NCBI GenBank assembly: GCA_031292355.1
Contig: JARLHI010000054.1
Location: forward strand, 248,001-312,000
From: Candidatus Obscuribacterales bacterium
GTDB taxonomy: Bacteria; Cyanobacteriota; Vampirovibrionia; Obscuribacterales; Obscuribacteraceae
DNA: 64,000 nucleotides
Direction of reading: 5' to 3'
The notes under the pieces are model-generated. The model searched no databases. It worked only from the letters and a program-made list of their open reading frames with translations, and had not been told where the DNA came from. Below, one piece after another: positions 59,647-64,000 of the stretch (position 1 is its first letter; each line of letters begins with the position of its first letter). Position numbers and translations under genes: made by a program.

Positions 59647-60993
59647 CTAATGCGCCCAGGCATCGGCTCTAAAAGGAGGAAGTGGCAAGTCTCCTAGCTT
59701 GACATTACAATCCGGACTATCAGCCCAAGCATATCGTACCGAGACTGGATGAAGGACCCTAGCACTTTTTACAAGGGCCGAATGATCACTAAGTTCTGCG
59801 GAGGCTTGGTAGAAAACATGATTCACACCTGCTATCTGAAAGCCGCGTGGGTCTTCCTGATTGTCCGTATGAACATTTTGCGCTCTTTCACCAAACTCTA
59901 CTAAAATTGCGTCATCACGCACGCTATAAATGTTTTTTTGCGGCGCACTCCACTTCAGACCTATATTGTCTGCCAATCTCGAGGCCAGAATACGTTTTTC
60001 ACGCGGGTGAAGGGTAGCGTCTTCAGCGGTGTCTAAAGAAACAGTCATGAACACATTAGGCAATAATGTAGCGACACTTTGGCTCTCTCTAAATTCAGCC
60101 CATTGAGAGCTCTGGGGATTGCTTACGTACGGGCCAAAGCCCGGTAATTGAACGAAATAAAAGGGCAATTTGGGCGCCGACATTCGTTTTCTAAGATCCG
60201 TAATGAAAGCGGGAAACATCGTGCGGTAAGCAGCAGCTTGCCTAATATTTGATTCTCCCTGGTACCACACAAAGGCACAAACACTATAGCCCAAATTAGG
60301 TTCAAGCAGAGTCTTGAAATTTCTGCCAACTGGAAATCGACTTGCTGGATTAGGAGCCAGACACGGTGTTCTAGCAATTGTTTCAGGCGGTAGGAAGCTT
60401 TCAATACCGGCACCACTTGCAGCAGCGCAGATTACGCCCGTAGGCACAAGTGTCTTCTTTGCAAGTTTTCTGGCAAGCATGAACGGTATAGCAGGCATGG
60501 AGTCTAAATTGCTCTCAACAGGAACTGTCCACATTCCTGCATATGGGCCGCTGTCTTTGTCCCTGACTCGAAAAATGCTCACTCCAGATTTGGCAGGCTC
60601 TTGTCGTTCCTCCTCGGTGCAGTCTGAATCGATCATGGAAAGATTCATATTAGACTGTCCTGAACACAGGATTACATCACCTACGACTACATGTCTCACT
60701 AACGCATTTGCGCTAGACGAAACCGTAAGTAACCGCTTGTCACCGACAGACAAGGGGTCAAGCACAACAGACCACAGCCCCTTGTCGTTGGCGACAGTCG
60801 ATTTGGACTGCTTATCGATTTTGACGCACACTTTTTCATGGATTGCCGCAGTACCCCAAATAGAGACTTTCGCGTTTCTCTGCAGGACAGCGCCATCCCC
60901 GAAAATTGGCGCAAGCGAAACTACTGCCCAAGCAGGCGAAAACACATTCAATAGTATGCCGAGAAAAAAACAAGCAAACAAACGTTCAAGCAT
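59647..60993 (-). CDS. Secreted sialate O-acetylesterase-like SGNH esterase
   Basis: 448 residues from ATG 60993 (GTG 61002 possible). Signal peptide: 'LFACFFLGILLNVFSPAWA'. The N-terminal beta domain has 'PIFGDGAVLQRNAKVSIWGT'. The esterase core has the nucleophile Ser in 'VILCSGQSNMNLSM', the 'FVWYQGESNIRQA' block, and the Asp/His dyad in 'DTAEDATLHPREKR'. Such enzymes remove acetyl groups from sialic acids or from plant and microbial polysaccharides. The gene is shorter than many members (500-650), lacking the usual C-terminal extension. No sialic acid pathway is in the window. Confidence 0.85.
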   Translation of the reverse strand: MLERLFACFFLGILLNVFSPAWAVVSLAPIFGDGAVLQRNAKVSIWGTAAIHEKVCVKIDKQSKSTVANDKGLWSVVLDPLSVGDKRLLTVSSSANALVRHVVVGDVILCSGQSNMNLSMIDSDCTEEERQEPAKSGVSIFRVRDKDSGPYAGMWTVPVESNLDSMPAIPFMLARKLAKKTLVPTGVICAAASGAGIESFLPPETIARTPCLAPNPASRFPVGRNFKTLLEPNLGYSVCAFVWYQGESNIRQAAAYRTMFPAFITDLRKRMSAPKLPFYFVQLPGFGPYVSNPQSSQWAEFRESQSVATLLPNVFMTVSLDTAEDATLHPREKRILASRLADNIGLKWSAPQKNIYSVRDDAILVEFGERAQNVHTDNQEDPRGFQIAGVNHVFYQASAELSDHSALVKSARVLHPVSVRYAWADSPDCNVKLGDLPLPPFRADAWAH

Positions 60994-61120
60994 GATCAGC
61001 ACTTCGAAAATGCTTTCAGTAAAACCTACATATGTAAAGGGATTGTTTGGGGATTCTTGTGGATTGTAAAGGTAGAGACTTCAGAACTCTGCCGCAAAAA
61101 AAAGCGGACAATAAACTCAG

Positions 61121-61141
61121 AGTGAAAGAATTGATACCACC
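61121..61141 (+). pseudogene. 21-bp fragment identical to part of the SDR gene
   Basis: The 21 bases here are identical to 40260-40280, inside the SDR gene, where they code for the DltE-type motif V-K-E-L-I-P-P. Bases on both sides diverge, though four of the next five also match. In frame it reads R-V-K-E-L-I-P-P-Y, as in many DltE-type SDRs. It is probably a tiny relic of a second SDR gene. Confidence 0.4.
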
Positions 61142-61190
61142 TTATGGGCCTTTCCACCGGATGTTCCTGTGGTCCCTGAGCGGAGTCGAG

Positions 61191-62156
61191 TCAAATTCCG
61201 TCGTAATACGAATAACCATCCCTATTCCAATAATCGTCAGGTTCGATCGGCGTATAGGCGATCGAGGTAATGGCCTTTATATTTTTCAGACCGAGTTTCA
61301 TCGGTGCCATCAAGCGTAAGGGTGCGCCATGCTCAACTTCGAGAAGAGCACCATTGTGGTGAGTAGCAAGCAATGTTTGAGAGTGCAGCGCTGAAGGCAA
61401 GTCGATTGAAACGAAGTAGGGGTCTGAATTTCCATCAGCGTCTAAATTTACGGATGAAGTCAGCTGAATCCACTTCGTATCTGGACGAGGTGGATATTTT
61501 CTCAATAAATCGGCAAATTTCAATCCACCCCACCAGGCTATTGCACTCCATCCTTCCACACACACCAATCGATTGATAATTTCATGATGCGAAAAGTCAT
61601 TGCGCAACTGGTCGACGGTCAGACTTAAATCGTGTCCTGATGCAAGCCCTGTCAAATTGAGTTTCCATTTGTCTAAATAAGCTCCATCTGGAGTCTGGCC
61701 GGCATAGTTGTTCGGCAGCTCCGTGATTTGGGACTTGCTGTATGTTGGCACCATTTTATTTTGAGAAAACAATGATTGAGCAACGGCATCATCGAAATCA
61801 TTAACAGAATGCAAAAACTTCTTTTTGTACAACCCAAAGCCCTTATCACCGTCACTATCATCAGGCAAAAGCCACTTGAAGCCCGCAGCAACGGCTGCCA
61901 TGCCAACACCGTAAACTAGAAAATCACGTCGACTTGCCCGCCTGATTCTCTTCCTTGGTATCAAAACAATTTCGGGAGATTTCTCTACCAATCTGTCTTT
62001 TATCATCACAAATATCTTTTTTTGAATGTGCTCGGGCGGCACCAATTTTTCTTCCACAGCTTGAACTGCATTTGCCTCCGGCTCCGCTGCGGAACATTGA
62101 TCTTTAGTAATTTGACCGTCAGTAATTTGCTCGTCAGCCATTTCCTCTTCAGTCAT
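61191..62156 (-). CDS. Tat-exported molybdopterin oxidoreductase (MsrP/sulfite-oxidase-like)
   Basis: 321 residues, ATG overlapping the cytochrome stop by 8 bp. A long acidic N-terminus precedes a Tat-like signal 'RASRRDFLVYGVGMAAVAAG' (S-R-R-x-F-L). The oxidoreductase molybdopterin-binding domain has the Mo-ligand Cys in 'IINRLVCVEGWSAIAWWGG', then 'PYFVSIDLPSALHSQTLLA' and 'EHGAPLRLMAPMKLG'. Related proteins (MsrP) reduce methionine sulfoxide in the periplasm. Here the electron donor would be the cytochrome b561 just upstream, in place of MsrQ. A dehydrogenase role is also possible. Confidence 0.85.
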   Translation of the reverse strand: MTEEEMADEQITDGQITKDQCSAAEPEANAVQAVEEKLVPPEHIQKKIFVMIKDRLVEKSPEIVLIPRKRIRRASRRDFLVYGVGMAAVAAGFKWLLPDDSDGDKGFGLYKKKFLHSVNDFDDAVAQSLFSQNKMVPTYSKSQITELPNNYAGQTPDGAYLDKWKLNLTGLASGHDLSLTVDQLRNDFSHHEIINRLVCVEGWSAIAWWGGLKFADLLRKYPPRPDTKWIQLTSSVNLDADGNSDPYFVSIDLPSALHSQTLLATHHNGALLEVEHGAPLRLMAPMKLGLKNIKAITSIAYTPIEPDDYWNRDGYSYYDGI

Positions 62157-62949
62157 CGTGATTAATCCTCACTTTGTCAGACCAGCCCACAATCATCGAC
62201 CGGAAGCAGTCCCAACCATCTGCAAGTACAAGTATCACATGTGGTATCACAAACAAAATTACCGACACCATTAGTAAAAAATGCCACGCACGCGCTGAAT
62301 CATACCCACCAAAAAAAGCCTGCAGCCAGCTCAGTGCAATTGGTTTATGAATAGCCCACCCGCTTAAGATTAAGAGCAAACCCATAATAGAGACAGAAAA
62401 ATATGCCGTTCTTTGAAGAGCATTGTATTTCGAGGTGATCGTAGGATGTAAATTCGGCTTTCTCAAAACAAACGACGGCACAACGTTTAAGTAGTATTTG
62501 ATCATCTCCAGACTTTCTTTGAAATCACTTGCTCGCGGTAGCAAAGCTCTATAGCCTCCGCCAAGCAAAAGTCCGCTGACATAAACTACGGCGATCACCA
62601 TAAAAAGGTAAGCGCAAAACCAGTGAATGTTTAAAGCTTTAGCTAGATTGCCAGAACCGAGCGCAAAGTGGTCGTAAAACCAATTGCGTCCCTCGCCAGT
62701 TTGGCCCGGCACATGCTGGATTACCCAGTCACCCAAAATGGCAAATAGATCTTGAGGACCATTTGGACTGTCTTTCACTGCAATTTTAAAAACTGGCGAT
62801 GCCCAATATATCGAAAGTCCGCTCAACATTAGCAGTGCAATCGTAGGAACATTAATCCAGTGAGCGATGCGCACCATTAAATGGTGCTTGCGTATAACTT
62901 TTACCTGCTCATCATCGGCAGCCCTGGCTAACGTGCTTACATTCGACAT
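62149..62949 (-). CDS. Cytochrome b561-type membrane subunit
   Basis: 266 residues, ATG with GGAGGCGAT upstream. Four or five membrane helices carry haem-ligand candidates: 'RIAHWINVPTIALLMLSG', 'LNIHWFCAYLFMVIAVVYVS' and 'RAWHFLLMVSVILFVIPHVI'. The family (PF01292-type) passes electrons between the quinone pool and a periplasmic partner. The 8-bp overlap with the molybdopterin oxidoreductase makes that the likely partner. Confidence 0.85.
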   Translation of the reverse strand: MSNVSTLARAADDEQVKVIRKHHLMVRIAHWINVPTIALLMLSGLSIYWASPVFKIAVKDSPNGPQDLFAILGDWVIQHVPGQTGEGRNWFYDHFALGSGNLAKALNIHWFCAYLFMVIAVVYVSGLLLGGGYRALLPRASDFKESLEMIKYYLNVVPSFVLRKPNLHPTITSKYNALQRTAYFSVSIMGLLLILSGWAIHKPIALSWLQAFFGGYDSARAWHFLLMVSVILFVIPHVILVLADGWDCFRSMIVGWSDKVRINHDD

Positions 62950-63050
62950 CAGTATCGCCTCCAGTTGCGCGGAACTTCAGACCAAGTATGATAGTCAACT
63001 CTCAGTATGCCATACTCAACTACTGACGAGCCTCTTCTCAGGTAGATGAC

Positions 63051-63155
63051 GTGAAACAATATTCTCTTCAACTAATGTGCCTCCAAATTATCACTTTGTT
63101 CGGCATGGCGTCTACTCTGGCAACGTCAACGCAAGTGGCGTTTACAAAAAGTTGA
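63051..63155 (+). CDS. 34-aa signal-peptide-like open frame
   Basis: The frame begins at GTG 63051 with AGGTAG about 5 nt upstream. It reads MKQYSLQLMCLQIITLFGMA then 'STLATSTQVAFTKS' and stops. This has the form of a Sec signal peptide with an A-x-A-like site, yet nothing follows. It may be a true micropeptide, a truncated gene start, or chance. It sits in the 265-bp gap between cytochrome and MsrA genes, on the opposite strand. Confidence 0.25.
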   Translation: MKQYSLQLMCLQIITLFGMASTLATSTQVAFTKS

Positions 63156-63214
63156 GCAATCATCCGAAATTTCAATGAAAAATTGCACTGCTTGTAGTGC
63201 CTAATTTCCAGCGT

Positions 63215-63808
63215 TTAAAAATGAACAGCGCATGCCGAACCACCATGTTTAGCAACGTAGTCCTGGTGATATTCTTCGGCTCTATAAAAAGGGCCGGCAG
63301 GCACCAATTGCGTGACTATTTGTCCTTTTACCTTGCCGCTTGCCAGCAGCTTCTTCTCGGAGGCTAGCGCTGCCGCCTTTTGCTCAGGAGAATGATAAAA
63401 AATCGCGGATCTATATTGCTCACCATGATCTGGGCCCTGAGCATTCAACATAGTCGGGTCATGATTTGCCCAAAAAACGTTTAAGAGCTCGCCATATGTT
63501 ACTTTTGTCGGATCATAAACTACCTCCACAGCTTCAGCATGATGTGTCTTTCCCGAGCAAACCTGTTCATACGACGGGTTTGCGCCTATACCTCCTGTAT
63601 AACCGCTCGTGGCGCTCTTTACTCCTGGCACATGTTCAAACGCATCCTCTACATGCCAGAAACAACCAGCAGCAAATGTTGCAGTCTCCAGTTTTGGCTT
63701 TGAGTAAACTTCAGCAGCCTGGGAAAACAGCCCGCTTGCACTCAAAGTCATAGCAATGGCGAAGGATAAAAATTTTGATTTTGGTATCAGACTTGATTTC
63801 AATTTCAT
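63215..63808 (-). CDS. msrA: Periplasmic peptide methionine sulfoxide reductase MsrA
   Basis: 197 residues from ATG 63808, preferred over 63814 for a 9-nt distance to GAGG. Signal peptide: '[20 protein letters not shown]'. The active-site motif '[19 protein letters not shown]' carries the catalytic Cys (G-C-F-W). 'TSGYTGG', '[11 protein letters not shown]' and '[20 protein letters not shown]' are typical. It reduces S-methionine sulfoxide, and the signal peptide places it in the periplasm. In this window it stands beside a molybdo-oxidoreductase of the MsrP type and a thioredoxin-like protein. A C-terminal Cys ('GSACAVHF') may serve recycling. Confidence 0.93.
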   Translation of the reverse strand: MKLKSSLIPKSKFLSFAIAMTLSASGLFSQAAEVYSKPKLETATFAAGCFWHVEDAFEHVPGVKSATSGYTGGIGANPSYEQVCSGKTHHAEAVEVVYDPTKVTYGELLNVFWANHDPTMLNAQGPDHGEQYRSAIFYHSPEQKAAALASEKKLLASGKVKGQIVTQLVPAGPFYRAEEYHQDYVAKHGGSACAVHF

Positions 63809-63851
63809 TGGCATCTACCTCGATTTCCTCACGATTTGATTTCTATTTCGC

Positions 63852-64000
63852 CTACAGTAACTCATTCACGACTCGATCTATCTCTTCGTAAAACCCCTCA
63901 CCGGCGTGCTCGTACACCAATTTGCCTTCTTTATCAAATATCAAAAGATTAGGCCAGAATTGATTGTGATAGGAGTACCAGACTGCATGCTCATTGTCGA
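63852..64000 (-). CDS. Thioredoxin-like (DipZ/AhpC-TSA-type) protein, C-terminal part, cut by window edge
   Basis: The frame is open through base 64000, so the start and the Cys active site lie outside. The 49 visible residues read 'DNEHAVWYSYHNQFWPNLLI', then 'FDKEGKLVYEHAGEGFYEEI' and end 'DRVVNELL'. W-x-x-Y-x-N-x-x-W-P and the G-K-x-x-Y-E-H-x-G-E-G-x-Y pattern are typical of the thioredoxin-like domain of DipZ proteins and relatives. Its place before msrA, 43 bp away, suggests a reductant for MsrA. That is inference. Confidence 0.7.
   Translation of the reverse strand, partial: DNEHAVWYSYHNQFWPNLLIFDKEGKLVYEHAGEGFYEEIDRVVNELL

Noticed and set aside
60314-61069. 251-residue open frame on the plus strand
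   Set aside because: It is antisense to the sialate esterase, which carries its catalytic motifs. Composition is Ser/Thr-rich as expected of a shadow frame.
61047-61319. 90-residue frame on the plus strand containing the SDR fragment
   Set aside because: Only nine residues resemble an SDR and the rest overlaps the Mo-enzyme gene in antisense.

Overview
This is a gene-dense, single-chromosome-type window of moderate GC content. It holds about fifty protein genes, no rRNA, no complete tRNA, no transposase and no CRISPR array. Most genes encode envelope, secretion or redox functions. Gram-negative markers are plain: RND and EmrAB-type pumps with TolC outer-membrane channels, a secretin, a TonB-type C-terminal domain and many Sec signal peptides. 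A DUF2103-like protein (a family I associate with Cyanobacteriota), a bacillithiol operon and many TPR proteins make me favour a non-photosynthetic cyanobacterial relative (Vampirovibrionia/Melainabacteria, Obscuribacterales-like). Acidobacteriota is an alternative. This assignment is inference and is not proved by any single gene.

Layout. 1-5345: an edge-truncated YiiX-like papain-fold protein, the C-terminal stump of a histidine kinase, a TonB-domain protein, a small membrane protein, a secreted GH3 beta-glucosidase and a secreted TPR protein. 5363-12766: two paralogous YD-like repeat proteins, TPR and helical hypotheticals, a TIKI/EreA-like protein, an AlgJ/AlgX-like SGNH protein and a decayed 3' end of formate-tetrahydrofolate ligase. 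12790-15825 (minus): a tight four-gene operon of SPFH protein, alpha/beta hydrolase, SET-domain protein and secreted C26 amidotransferase. 16034-18603: a tRNA T-arm fragment, a phage-tail-lysozyme protein without signal peptide and three small hypotheticals, one of them a 54-aa membrane peptide.

18787-26809 (minus) is the most coherent pathway, a bacillithiol operon. It reads DUF2911 protein, large secreted PIG-L deacetylase, a 54-aa membrane peptide, sodium:solute symporter, a compact BshC-like protein, BshB1 and BshA, with several stop/start overlaps. A TetR-type palindrome lies in its upstream region. 26941-29048: a divergent LysR/aldo-keto reductase pair.

29402-34935 (plus): a TetR repressor, an EmrB-type MFS pump, an EmrA/HlyD adaptor and a TolC channel. 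Two identical-architecture 33-bp inverted repeats lie before tetR and before the adaptor gene. 35060-39303: secreted TPR, PDZ-vWA, coiled and LTxxQ/Spy-like proteins ending at a strong terminator. 39335-43339: DUF2103 protein, SDR, secreted alpha/beta hydrolase and two more LTxxQ-type proteins. 43623-50832: SGNH hydrolase, orphan CpaC-like secretin, two OmpR-family response regulators without a kinase, a truncated alpha/beta hydrolase and a secreted hypothetical. 50832-59396: an RND operon (adaptor, pump, two TolC channels with large Ser/Thr/Asn loops) divergent from a MarR regulator with a palindromic operator between them. 59647-64000: sialate O-acetylesterase, then a periplasmic redox cluster of Mo-oxidoreductase, cytochrome b561, MsrA and a thioredoxin-like protein cut by the window edge.
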